A DNA stretch of 21,432 nucleotides, from assembly GCA_026388365.1 (NCBI GenBank), contig JAPLJW010000250.1, positions 1-21,432 on the forward strand. Direction: 5' to 3'. The notes beneath the pieces are model-generated. The model saw only the letters and a list, made by a program, of their open reading frames with translations, searched no databases and was not told where the DNA came from. Below, piece by piece: positions 8,076 through 15,401 of the stretch (position 1 is its first letter; each line of letters begins with the position of its first letter). Origin of the DNA: Deltaproteobacteria bacterium. Its GTDB lineage: Bacteria; Desulfobacterota; Syntrophia; Syntrophales; UBA5619. Position numbers and translations under genes: made by a program.

Positions 8076-8660
8076 TCATTTCATATATTTCTGATACTCT
8101 TCCGGCGTATCGATATCCTTCAGGACCACATCCTGATCCACTTCAATCTCCAAAATATCCTCGGGATGATTCATCAGGATCTGGCGGGCTCCCACATCTC
8201 CCTGCAGTTGCAGGGCCTCCTGCAGGTACTGAACGCCGATCAGGACGGGATGCCCCCGCCAACCCCGATAAACGGGCCGGACAATACCTGGCTTGGGGCT
8301 GGCCTTCTGAAAATCCCGGATCAGGTGGTTAATGATCTCCGGACCGATGCCGGGCTGGTCTACCAAGAGAACCAGAAAGGCTTCACTTCTCGGATCCACG
8401 GCCAGCAAACCGCACCGAAGCGAAGAAGACATCCCTTTCTTATAATCCGGATTGATCACGATCTTGATTTGGCATTCAGGCAGGCTCTTTCTTATCTGTT
8501 CCGCTTCATGCCCCAGCACCAGAATGATCTCATCCACATCGGCGTTTATAAGATTTTCCAAAACGTGCCGCAGGAGGGTCTTTCCCCGCCATTCCAGCAT
8601 CTGCTTAGGTCGGCCCATGCGCCTGGATTCACCTGCAGCAAGTAAAATCGCTGAGATCAT
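8076..8660 (-). CDS. mocA: MocA/YgfJ-type molybdenum cofactor nucleotidyltransferase
   Basis: A 194-residue NTP-transferase of the MobA-like family. MocA proteins join CMP to molybdopterin to make the cytosine-dinucleotide cofactor used by xanthine-dehydrogenase-type hydroxylases. The N-terminal signature LLAAGESRRMGRPKQML is at 6-22, with GMSSSLRCGL near 88-97, LLVDQPGI near 110-117, GHPVLIG, and DIDTPEEY near the C-terminus. The ATG at 8660 gives MISAILLAAGE, the usual family N-terminus. An upstream in-frame ATG at 8717 would add 19 residues with no family support. The preceding xdhC stop is 62 bp away. The substrate (CTP rather than GTP) is inferred from the family and the neighbours. Confidence 0.88.
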   Translation of the reverse strand: MISAILLAAGESRRMGRPKQMLEWRGKTLLRHVLENLINADVDEIILVLGHEAEQIRKSLPECQIKIVINPDYKKGMSSSLRCGLLAVDPRSEAFLVLLVDQPGIGPEIINHLIRDFQKASPKPGIVRPVYRGWRGHPVLIGVQYLQEALQLQGDVGARQILMNHPEDILEIEVDQDVVLKDIDTPEEYQKYMK

Positions 8661-8722
8661 GACCACACTTTTTACTTGGGAGAAAGGGCAAACAGGGCAT
8701 CGACCAGGCCCTGCCATGTTCT

Positions 8723-9523
8723 CTAACGGGAACCGGGCTCCTTACGTTTCTTGTTATCTCGCCGCACCTGGATCATCTGACCTACGATGCTCACCGCGAT
8801 CTCCTCCGGTGTCAGCGCCCCGATATCCACGCCGATGGGCGCATGAACGCGCTGCAGCTTTTCCCTGGCGATGCCCTTATTCTCCAAGTTATTATACAAA
8901 GTCTGGATTTTCTTCTTGCTGCCGATCATGCCAATGTACCTGGCCTCCGTGTTCAGCGCCCACTCCAGAACTTCCTGGTCATAGGCATGCCCACGCGTAA
9001 CGATCACCAGATAACTGGATCGGTTCACCTTCAATTGGGGAAAAGCCAGTGAAAATTCCTCTGCAATCACCTGCTCCGCTTCCGGGAACCGCTCCTTGCT
9101 GGCAAACTGGGCCCGGTCATCGATCACCGTAACCTGGAATCCCGCCATCGCGCTGATCTTCGACACAAAAAGAGAGATATGGCCGCCGCCAAAGATGAAG
9201 ACCGCGGGGTTGGAAATGATCGGCTCGATATAGATATCCAAAACCCCTCCGCAGATCATCCCGAGCCCGGCCGCTTCCTTTTCCGTAAGGTCATAGTGGA
9301 ATGTACGCGGTTTTTCCTCCCGAATGACCTTGATGGCTTCTTCGATGACTTGCCCTTCCAGGCAGCCTCCTCCAATGGTCCCAAAGATGGTCCCATCCTC
9401 GCGGACGAGCATTTTGGAGCCCGTTTCCCGAGGGGTGGAGCCCTCTGTCCCGATGATTGTAGCGACCGCTGCGCTACTGCCATTGGCTTTGAGTTTCACA
9501 ATTTTCTCGTAAAGATCCGCCAT
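8723..9523 (-). CDS. xdhC: XdhC/CoxI family molybdenum hydroxylase maturation factor
   Basis: A 266-residue protein. XdhC proteins bind molybdenum cofactor and support its sulfuration and insertion into xanthine-dehydrogenase-type enzymes. The N-terminal XdhC/CoxI domain shows EGSTPRETGSKMLV (27-40), GGGCLEG (51-57) and GMICGG (88-93). The C-terminal Rossmann part has FIFGGGHISL (109-118), VTRGHAYDQEVLEWAL and YIGMIGSKKK. GGGAG lies 5 nt upstream of the ATG at 9523. It sits between yqeB and mocA in the same orientation, with a 161-bp gap to yqeB that holds a small palindrome. Confidence 0.93.
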   Translation of the reverse strand: MADLYEKIVKLKANGSSAAVATIIGTEGSTPRETGSKMLVREDGTIFGTIGGGCLEGQVIEEAIKVIREEKPRTFHYDLTEKEAAGLGMICGGVLDIYIEPIISNPAVFIFGGGHISLFVSKISAMAGFQVTVIDDRAQFASKERFPEAEQVIAEEFSLAFPQLKVNRSSYLVIVTRGHAYDQEVLEWALNTEARYIGMIGSKKKIQTLYNNLENKGIAREKLQRVHAPIGVDIGALTPEEIAVSIVGQMIQVRRDNKKRKEPGSR

Positions 9524-9624
9524 CGTGACTCCCGAATAAAATTAGGAATGAGTCCTTGCCGGCACTCGGTGCTTCGAAACCTTTGCCCAATTTGAAAATC
9601 GTGTCCCGGAAGCGCGCATTGGAG

Positions 9625-9643
9625 ATTTTTCGGGACGAAAAAT
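9625..9643. promoter_or_regulatory. Perfect palindrome in the yqeB-xdhC gap
   Basis: ATTTTTCG-GGA-CGAAAAAT is a perfect inverted repeat with 8-bp arms and a 3-nt spacer, in the only long gap (161 bp) of this cluster. It could be an operator for an internal promoter or an mRNA hairpin. It lacks the GC-rich stem plus U-tract of a proper terminator. Confidence 0.3.
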
Positions 9644-9684
9644 ATCCAGCGTGCGGAGGGATCATGATTTTCAAAGATCTCACT

Positions 9685-10494
9685 TCATTGATTGTACTTT
9701 CTCATGACGGCCTCCAGAACAGCGCCGGCTATGGCGCGGGCCTTCTCAGAAATGGTCAGGCAATTTTCCGGTGTCGCACGCGGATCCACATCCCCCACCT
9801 TCATGTTCAGCTCCACCATAAGACCGTCGTGCAGAATCCCCCGTAAAACACCGGAGGTCATCGCCTTCAGGGGAACGCCTCCCACTTCCGCCACGACCTC
9901 TTCCTTCTCGACCCGGTCTCCGATTTGCTTCCTTCCCTGAAACCTTCCACAGGTTGGGGCCCGCAGAACCCTTTCCCATGTATACCCGCCGATATCACCG
10001 GGGATGCCCGTATCCGGATCCGCCTCGCCCTCTTCAATCACCCTTCCCAGGCGATGCCCGCGGTTTGTCTCGATGACAACGTGTACATCCCTTCCGGCGC
10101 AGAACCCGGGGCCCAGACCGATGACCAAAGGGGCGTCACCGAGGCTTGTACCGGTGTTTCTTTTGGCCAGGATCGCATCGACCAATACATCCGGCGACAG
10201 AATCTTGCGTATGGCACACTCCGGGTCGATGATGACCGGCACTTCCCCTTCCTCCCAGGCGCGCAGAATCCCCTCCTTACCGGACACCCGCTTCCCGACC
10301 AAACCTTCGACTTCTTTTCGCCCTTCGAAGACGGCTTCGCAGAAGGAGACTTTCCGGCGCACGGCCAGAGGCTCGGGGATTTCCGTGATGCAGACCCGGA
10401 AGCCCGAGCGGACCAGCCGCTGAACAACGCCCGAGGCCATTTCGCCTCCGCCTTTGATCAGGATGATCAGATCCTTCAAACGCTTTTCCGTCAT
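9685..10494 (-). CDS. yqeB: YqeB, selenium-dependent molybdenum hydroxylase system protein (EF2563 family)
   Basis: A 269-residue protein of the YqeB/EF2563 family, which co-occurs with selenium-dependent molybdenum hydroxylases. A Rossmann-like start IILIKGGGEMASGVVQRL is at 10-27, followed by TEIPEPLAVRR (37-47), IIDPECAIRK, LGPGFCAGRDVHVVIETNRG and the later DTGIPGDIGGYTWERVLRAP. Its precise reaction is unknown in the family. It starts 3 bp after the stop of the molybdopterin-binding protein gene and has only a weak Shine-Dalgarno sequence, so translational coupling is likely. Confidence 0.88.
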   Translation of the reverse strand: MTEKRLKDLIILIKGGGEMASGVVQRLVRSGFRVCITEIPEPLAVRRKVSFCEAVFEGRKEVEGLVGKRVSGKEGILRAWEEGEVPVIIDPECAIRKILSPDVLVDAILAKRNTGTSLGDAPLVIGLGPGFCAGRDVHVVIETNRGHRLGRVIEEGEADPDTGIPGDIGGYTWERVLRAPTCGRFQGRKQIGDRVEKEEVVAEVGGVPLKAMTSGVLRGILHDGLMVELNMKVGDVDPRATPENCLTISEKARAIAGAVLEAVMRKYNQ

Positions 10495-10497
10495 GGA

Positions 10498-11526
10498 TCA
10501 GGCGCCTTTCCCGAATGGACAGACCGGGTATCGGCAGACCTGACACCTCAGGCACAGGCCGCCGTGGCCCAACGGTGCAACATCTTCGGCGGAGATCGGA
10601 TCATCGGCCAGAACTCGGGGCAGAAAAACATCCAGAGCCGTAACCGGGTCATGAACCACGCAAGCCGGCGCCCCGAGAATGACCGTTTTCCCCAAGCGGG
10701 CATAGACGAACATTGCGCCAGGCAGCACGGGGGTTCCGTAGAAGACAACCTCCGCCCCGGACCTGCGGATTCCCGAAAGGGTCACATCATCGGGATCGAC
10801 CGAAAGGCCGCCGGTCGTCACGATCACCTGGCAGCCGGCCTTCTTCATCCTTCCGATCTCGGCCGCGATCAGGGCAGGGTCATCGGTGACCACCGCCATC
10901 CTCGTCACTTTTGACCCCAGAGCCTCCACCTTCCCTTCGACGATGCCGGCGGATCGATCCTGGATTCGTCCCTCAAAAATCTCACTGCCCGTAACCAGGA
11001 CGCCCACTTTTTTGGGGCGGATGGGAAGGACGTCGAGGATCGGCCCTCGGCTGCGGCCGATCCTCTCCACCCCGGCGACTTTGGCCTCGCGGGTCAAAAG
11101 GGGGATGATCCGCGTCCCGGCCACGACATCGCCGGCGCGCACGACGGAGTGGTTATGGCGCGTAGAAAGGATGACCGCCCCGCCCCTGTTGATCTTTTCC
11201 AGGGGACCCGCCTTAACCTTCAGGAGGCCGAAGGTCTTGGCGATGAACTCGACCTTCCCTTCCCGCGGCGGTCCCAGTTTCAGATTTCGGCCGACCACGG
11301 CCCGGGCTGTGCGCTTCGCCGCATCCTCCTCATGCACCTCCCCGGGGCTAAAAGTAAGAATATAAACCTCCTTCTTTCCCATGTCCAGGAGCTTGGGGAC
11401 ATCGCTCTTGCGGACGACATGCCCGCGCCGAAATCCGACCCCTTTGAACTTTCCGGGGAGGATCTGGGTGTGGTCATGGGCCAGTTTCAGACCCACCGCA
11501 TCTTCCGCCTTGATCTTTTTCAGCAT
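10498..11526 (-). CDS. Molybdopterin-binding (MoeA/MogA-like) protein with C-terminal Cys motif
   Basis: A 342-residue protein. The second half is a MoCF_biosynth domain, with VGVLVTGSEIF (174-184), VTTGGLSVDPDDVT (236-249) and GAPACVVHDP later, the fold that binds molybdopterin in MogA/MoeA/CinA proteins. The first ~170 residues resemble a MoeA-like preceding domain. The C-terminal tail carries four cysteines, C325, C328, C331 and C336, in LCLRCQVCRYPVCPFGKG, a likely metal or Fe-S site found in homologues encoded with xdhC/yqeB genes. GGAGA precedes the ATG at 11526. It is the first gene of the maturation cluster. It is not a canonical MoeA, so no symbol is given. Confidence 0.85.
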   Translation of the reverse strand: MLKKIKAEDAVGLKLAHDHTQILPGKFKGVGFRRGHVVRKSDVPKLLDMGKKEVYILTFSPGEVHEEDAAKRTARAVVGRNLKLGPPREGKVEFIAKTFGLLKVKAGPLEKINRGGAVILSTRHNHSVVRAGDVVAGTRIIPLLTREAKVAGVERIGRSRGPILDVLPIRPKKVGVLVTGSEIFEGRIQDRSAGIVEGKVEALGSKVTRMAVVTDDPALIAAEIGRMKKAGCQVIVTTGGLSVDPDDVTLSGIRRSGAEVVFYGTPVLPGAMFVYARLGKTVILGAPACVVHDPVTALDVFLPRVLADDPISAEDVAPLGHGGLCLRCQVCRYPVCPFGKGA

Positions 11527-11582
11527 AACCCGATCTCCGCAAGGGTATGGTTACCCTCCCTCTTCCCACGATAGATGGATAG

Positions 11583-11743
11583 TATTACTCCGGCAAATAA
11601 ATACGTCAATCGCTGTCATGATGGACCCCGTATCAGGTACGGGGCAGGCCCGATCCGGCATCCAGAATCACACTGGACACCGGCTTTCGCCGGTGTGACG
11701 AATAGGGATACATGGTTTGTCATATATAATTGCCGGAGTAATA
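11583..11743. mobile_element. MITE-like element with 14-bp perfect terminal inverted repeats
   Basis: TATTACTCCGGCAA at 11583-11596 is exactly the reverse complement of TTGCCGGAGTAATA at 11730-11743, enclosing a non-coding 161-bp unit. The interior has ATCAGGTACGGGGCAGGC and an ACACCGGC-TTTC-GCCGGTGT hairpin, both alignable with parts of the 618-771 element. It lies between the molybdopterin-binding protein gene and the UroD remnant. The stop codon of the open frame carrying the remnant is at 11745-11747, directly against the element edge. No TA-type target duplication could be assigned with confidence. Confidence 0.65.
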
Positions 11744-11744
11744 A

Positions 11745-11996
11745 CTACTCAGATAGCCCCATCATGGAGCCACAATTGACTGGTGAGAAGTATATCCCCC
11801 CCCTACCCAGGAATGCAAACACAAGTATCGTATCGCCTGGCTCCAGTAAACCTGTAGAAAAGGACACCTTGGGTCGCTGATCCACATGCCGATCCCCCTG
11901 CGGAACCCGATCCGGCTCCTCGCAGTGAAGGGCGATCATATACCTCTCAAAATTCGGCATCAGCTCCCTTTGCCTCTCTTCTATCTCCTTTCCCAT
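11745..11996 (-). pseudogene. Remnant of a UroD-family (corrinoid) methyltransferase gene
   Basis: From an ATG at 11996 the minus strand reads about 40 residues including ELMPNFERYMIALHCEEPDR and VPQGDR. This is the typical N-terminus of uroporphyrinogen-decarboxylase-family proteins (xxxALxxEEPDRVPxxD), the family that includes MtaA/MtbA-type cobalamin methyltransferases. After about 11877 the frame continues without any family similarity and stops next to the MITE-like element. A full gene would be about 330-400 codons, so some 90% is missing. It lies 70 bp downstream of acsE in the same direction, suggesting the C1 operon once ended with this methyltransferase. Confidence 0.5.
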
Positions 11997-12066
11997 TTCA
12001 CGTTGGTTTTCCCCAATGCAACGCTCTTTCACGTTTTCCGTTCCCGGCCCGATTCCAGGCGGCTCA

Positions 12067-12861
12067 TCATTCGACCCGCCCCTCTCGGAAGGCGCAGATA
12101 TAATCCATGCAGAAGTCGTCCTTGCCGACAACCAGGGTGACAGCTTTGAGCATCGCAAAGAGCTGCTTGTCCGTCGGATCGATGATCGCCGCATCGAGCC
12201 CCATGGTGATCGCCGCCGCGAGAAACGCGCGGTTGATCAGTTTTCTCGCGGGAAGACCGTAGGAGACATTCGTCAGGCCGCAGACCGTATGGACGCCGGG
12301 GAATCTTTTCATGATCCCGCCAATGGCCTCGAGCGTGGCGCCGGCCGATTGCGGATTCGTCGAAAGCGGATAAACCAGCGGATCGATGTAGATGTCGTCG
12401 AGCGGAACGCGGGCGGCGGTCAGCTTCTCGACCAGAAGGCCCGCAAGCTTCACCTTGTCGTCCGCGGTCTCGGCCATCTTGTGCTCCGCCTGGCACAGCG
12501 CAATGACCTTGCTTTTGTACTCCACAACCAGCGGCAGGATCCCCTCGATCCGGGAAGGCTCCAGCGTGATGGAGTTGATGACCGGCGGCTTTTTCACCAG
12601 CGGCAGGATCGTCCGGATCACCTCCGGGTCCGGGCTGTCGATGGAGAGCGGCAGATCTGTCACCTCCTGAACGGTCTCGACGATCCAGCGGAGTTTTTCG
12701 GCCTCCTCTCCGACAAAGGTGCCGGCATTGACGTCGATGTAATGCGCGCCGGCCTCGGCCTGCGCCTTCGCCTCGCCCTGGATGAAACCCCGGTCACCCG
12801 CCGCGATCGCCTGGGCGATGGTTTTCCGCGATGCATTAATCCTCTCCGCGATAATCAGCAT
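12067..12861 (-). CDS. acsE: Methyltetrahydrofolate:corrinoid/iron-sulfur protein methyltransferase
   Basis: A 264-residue TIM-barrel enzyme of the pterin-binding (DHPS-like) family. AcsE moves the methyl group from methyl-THF to the cobalamin of the corrinoid Fe-S protein in the Wood-Ljungdahl pathway. The positions known to be important in Moorella AcsE (D75, N96, D160, N199) appear here as D75 (PLSIDSPDP), N96 (PVINSITLE), D160 (DDIYIDPL) and N198 (CGLTNVSYGLP). The start overlaps the metF stop by 7 bp, so it is translationally coupled. MtgA-type methyltransferases of methylamine or glycine-betaine systems are close relatives; the company of fhs, folD and metF favours AcsE. No acsCD or CODH genes are in view. 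Confidence 0.85.
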   Translation of the reverse strand: MLIIAERINASRKTIAQAIAAGDRGFIQGEAKAQAEAGAHYIDVNAGTFVGEEAEKLRWIVETVQEVTDLPLSIDSPDPEVIRTILPLVKKPPVINSITLEPSRIEGILPLVVEYKSKVIALCQAEHKMAETADDKVKLAGLLVEKLTAARVPLDDIYIDPLVYPLSTNPQSAGATLEAIGGIMKRFPGVHTVCGLTNVSYGLPARKLINRAFLAAAITMGLDAAIIDPTDKQLFAMLKAVTLVVGKDDFCMDYICAFREGRVE

Positions 12862-14435
12862 ACATTTTCTCCCTTCTTTTTAACCTCCGGGATCCCCAGC
12901 TTTTGGGCCGTGTGATCCCTTCCCAGGTAAAAGTTGATCCAGGAGGAGGACTGATAAAAGTCCCAGTTGCAGGGAGGAACAGCCCCCCCGTCCAGACGCG
13001 ACTCCTCCCCGTAATGCTTCAGCCTTGCATAGGCCTCGACATAGATGCAGCGTCTCTTGCCCGGATGAACCTCGCACCAGCCGTTGAAACTGCCGCCGCA
13101 GGCCCCGTTGCGCTGGTGCTTCGGACAACGGGACATGGGACAGTTGTACGCCGCATCGGTTAGGGCGCAATCTCCGCAGTCCCGGCAGTCATAGATCAGG
13201 ACCTTGGCCAGATGTTCCAGTTTGTGGAAAAGATCCTCGATTTTTGTCCCTTCCACCCTCCGGCAGACAAGGCGCATGAGGCCGAAGAGATTCTTTCCCG
13301 GTTCAAACAGAAGCCGGTGGAACAGCCGGGAGTTCCGGTATGAGAAACCGACCGGCGCATCGAGAGGCTTTCCCCTACTGTCCGTCGGCATTTCCGTGTT
13401 GAGGCCCGTCCGCGGATCCCTCTGGTAGAGATAAAATCCCCCCGGCTGCGGGTCGTCGAAATGGGTGATCAGCTCCGGCCAGACGGGAAAGAGGGACTCC
13501 CCCTGGTCGATGATCTCTTCGACCTCTTCGCACCGGAGGTTGTGGCCGCCGATGTGGACACCGCCGAATCCCATCCCTTTCATGACCGCATACATCCGGG
13601 CGGCGCGAAGCAGGCGTGCCTTCGCCCCCTTGTCCGGCGCCGTCCTCTCCCGATCCATCTGCGCCAGCAGTTTTTCAGTGACGACGCAACCCGGGATCCG
13701 GTTTTGATTCATCAGTTTTGCCGCCCCGAAGGTGAGCACATAGATGTTTCCCACGAGGGGCACGCCAAGACCGTTGAGTTTCATGAACTGAAGCGGCTCA
13801 TGAAACTTCCGGGCATCGTAACCCAGTTGCATGATGACAAAACGGGCCCCGGCGGCGATTTTTTTCTTCAGCTTGAAATACTGGACCATCTGCTCCGCCT
13901 CGGTTGCCTTGAAGGGGGAAACGGCGGCGCCGGCGAAAAAGTCGCTCGGCTGATGCCGGATGATCCCCTTGGGGCCGGGATAGGCCAGCCCCCGGTTCAT
14001 CTCCGCGATCAGATCGAGGGTATGGACGGGATCAAGGTCGAAGACCGGCGCCGGCCTTCCGCGAAAACCGGTCACGGGGTAGTCGCCGCTCATGACCAGG
14101 AGGTTGCACACCCCCGCACGGTCCAGGGCATAGAGCTCGCTCTCGATCTGGTTGCGGTTCTTGTCCTTGCAGGTGAAATGGACCAGGGGTTCGATGCCGA
14201 GCCGCAGGATCTCCGCCCCGAGAAAATCAGCGAGGATGGCCGGGTTTCCGCCGGGATTGTCGGTGAGCGTGAGGGCATGGATCCGTCCCCCCTTCGCCGC
14301 CTGCGCAGCGGCCGCCAGGGCGTTCTCCTGGGCCTGCTCCCGCGCCCCCCTTCCCGGCACCAGTTCCCAGGTGACCGAAAAGGCCCGCGGATCGAGTAGG
14401 GATTGCCTGAAACGATTCTCCAACGTCTTCACCAT
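12855..14435 (-). CDS. metF: Methylene-THF reductase fused to a MetV-type zinc/Fe-S domain
   Basis: A 526-residue fusion. Residues about 1-310 are a MetF TIM barrel (VTWELVPGRG at 21-30 with the catalytic-type Glu E24, HALTLTDNPGGNP at 53-65, LLVMSGDYPV at 112-121) that would reduce methylene-THF to methyl-THF. Residues about 390-512 match the C-terminal partner found as the separate subunit MetV in acetogens, with eight cysteines (417, 420, 423, 432, 437, 446, 454, 463) in CRDCGDCALTDAAYNCPMSR and the following stretch through GWCEVHPGKRRCIYVEAYAR. A MetV-like domain usually works with MetF in electron transfer. The stop overlaps acsE by 7 bp. There is no obvious Shine-Dalgarno before the ATG at 14435; a hairpin lies just upstream. 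Confidence 0.88.
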   Translation of the reverse strand: MVKTLENRFRQSLLDPRAFSVTWELVPGRGAREQAQENALAAAAQAAKGGRIHALTLTDNPGGNPAILADFLGAEILRLGIEPLVHFTCKDKNRNQIESELYALDRAGVCNLLVMSGDYPVTGFRGRPAPVFDLDPVHTLDLIAEMNRGLAYPGPKGIIRHQPSDFFAGAAVSPFKATEAEQMVQYFKLKKKIAAGARFVIMQLGYDARKFHEPLQFMKLNGLGVPLVGNIYVLTFGAAKLMNQNRIPGCVVTEKLLAQMDRERTAPDKGAKARLLRAARMYAVMKGMGFGGVHIGGHNLRCEEVEEIIDQGESLFPVWPELITHFDDPQPGGFYLYQRDPRTGLNTEMPTDSRGKPLDAPVGFSYRNSRLFHRLLFEPGKNLFGLMRLVCRRVEGTKIEDLFHKLEHLAKVLIYDCRDCGDCALTDAAYNCPMSRCPKHQRNGACGGSFNGWCEVHPGKRRCIYVEAYARLKHYGEESRLDGGAVPPCNWDFYQSSSWINFYLGRDHTAQKLGIPEVKKKGENVC

Positions 14436-14453
14436 CTAAACGGGACCAGACGG

Positions 14454-14482
14454 CGTCCCGGCGTAAAACAAGATCCGGGACG
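14454..14482. repeat. Intercistronic hairpin between folD and metF
   Basis: CGTCCCGG (14454-14461) and CCGGGACG (14475-14482) form a perfect 8-bp inverted repeat with a 13-nt loop in the 68-bp folD-metF gap. It has no U-tract in the direction of transcription, so it is more likely an mRNA stability or processing hairpin, or a short REP-like repeat, than a terminator. Confidence 0.4.
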
Positions 14483-14503
14483 GCCCTACAGTCCGCTATG
14501 CCG

Positions 14504-15391
14504 TCAGCGGATCCCGGCCGCGAGTTTCGCCGCCTTCAGCGTGTTGGCCATCAGCATCGTGATCGTCATCGGCCCCACGCCCCCGGGCACGGGTGTGATC
14601 ATGCCCGCCTTCTCCTTCACCGACTCGAAATCGACATCCCCGCAGAGCTTCGCCTTGCCGCCGGGGGTCATCCCGATGCGGTTCACGCCCACATCGATCA
14701 CGACGGCCCCCTCCTTGACCATCCCCGCCGTGATCGACCGGGGTCTTCCGGCCGCCACGATGAGGATGTCCGCCCGACGGGTGTGAGAGGCGATATCCTT
14801 GGTCCCCGTGTGGCAGATCGTCACCGTCGCATTCGCCCCCGGCCGCTTCTGCAGCAGGATGTTGGCGATGGGCTTGCCGACGATGTTCGACCGTCCGACG
14901 ACGACCGCCTCCGCCCCGTCAATCTTCACGCCGGAACGGATCAGGAGCTGCTGAATCCCTGCCGGCGTGCAGGGAAGATAACCGGCCTCGCCGATCATCA
15001 TCTTCCCCAAATTCACCGGATGGAAACCGTCAACATCCTTTTTCGGATCGATCGCGTAGAGAACCTTTGTCTCGTTGATCCTTTTCGGAAGCGGAATTTG
15101 CACCAGAATCCCGTGGATCTTCGGATCCCGGTTGTAGCGGTCGATCAGGGCCAGCAGCTCTTCTTCCTCTATCGTTTCCGGCCGGTTTTCCTGAACCGAA
15201 TGAAACCCGATCTCTCTGGCGGCCTTCTGTTTGCCCGTCACATAGCTTATTGAAGCCGGATTTTCGCCGACCAGGATCGTGACGAGCCCCGGAACCACCT
15301 GGAATTTTTCCTTCAGAAGCGCCGTTTCCGCCGCCAATTCCTCCCGGATCTGCCGGGCGATTTCGATGCCGCTGATCAGTTTTGCCGTCAT
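14504..15391 (-). CDS. folD: Bifunctional methylene-THF dehydrogenase/methenyl-THF cyclohydrolase
   Basis: A 295-residue FolD that interconverts formyl-, methenyl- and methylene-THF. Key residues fall at the E. coli positions: Y50 and K54 (SYVTGKQKAA), Q98 (ILVQIPLP) and D121 (KDVDGFHPVN). The nucleotide-binding segment is VVVGRSNIVGKP, and the C-terminal signature is TPVPGGVGPMT. I chose the ATG at 15391 because it gives the family N-terminus MTAKLISG and has AGGGGG 4 nt upstream; an in-frame ATG at 15439 lies inside the fhs 3' end. The fhs stop is 10 bp upstream. Confidence 0.95.
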   Translation of the reverse strand: MTAKLISGIEIARQIREELAAETALLKEKFQVVPGLVTILVGENPASISYVTGKQKAAREIGFHSVQENRPETIEEEELLALIDRYNRDPKIHGILVQIPLPKRINETKVLYAIDPKKDVDGFHPVNLGKMMIGEAGYLPCTPAGIQQLLIRSGVKIDGAEAVVVGRSNIVGKPIANILLQKRPGANATVTICHTGTKDIASHTRRADILIVAAGRPRSITAGMVKEGAVVIDVGVNRIGMTPGGKAKLCGDVDFESVKEKAGMITPVPGGVGPMTITMLMANTLKAAKLAAGIR

Positions 15392-15401
15392 ATTTCCCCC
15401 T

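Noticed and set aside
9474..9683. Small gene between yqeB and xdhC (69 codons, minus strand)
   Set aside because: It overlaps the xdhC start by about 50 bp in another frame, contains the palindrome and matches no family I recognise.
11996..12194. Upstream extension of the UroD remnant to 12194
   Set aside because: That part is antisense-free but out-of-frame translation of the acsE 3' end; similarity to UroD begins only at the ATG at 11996.
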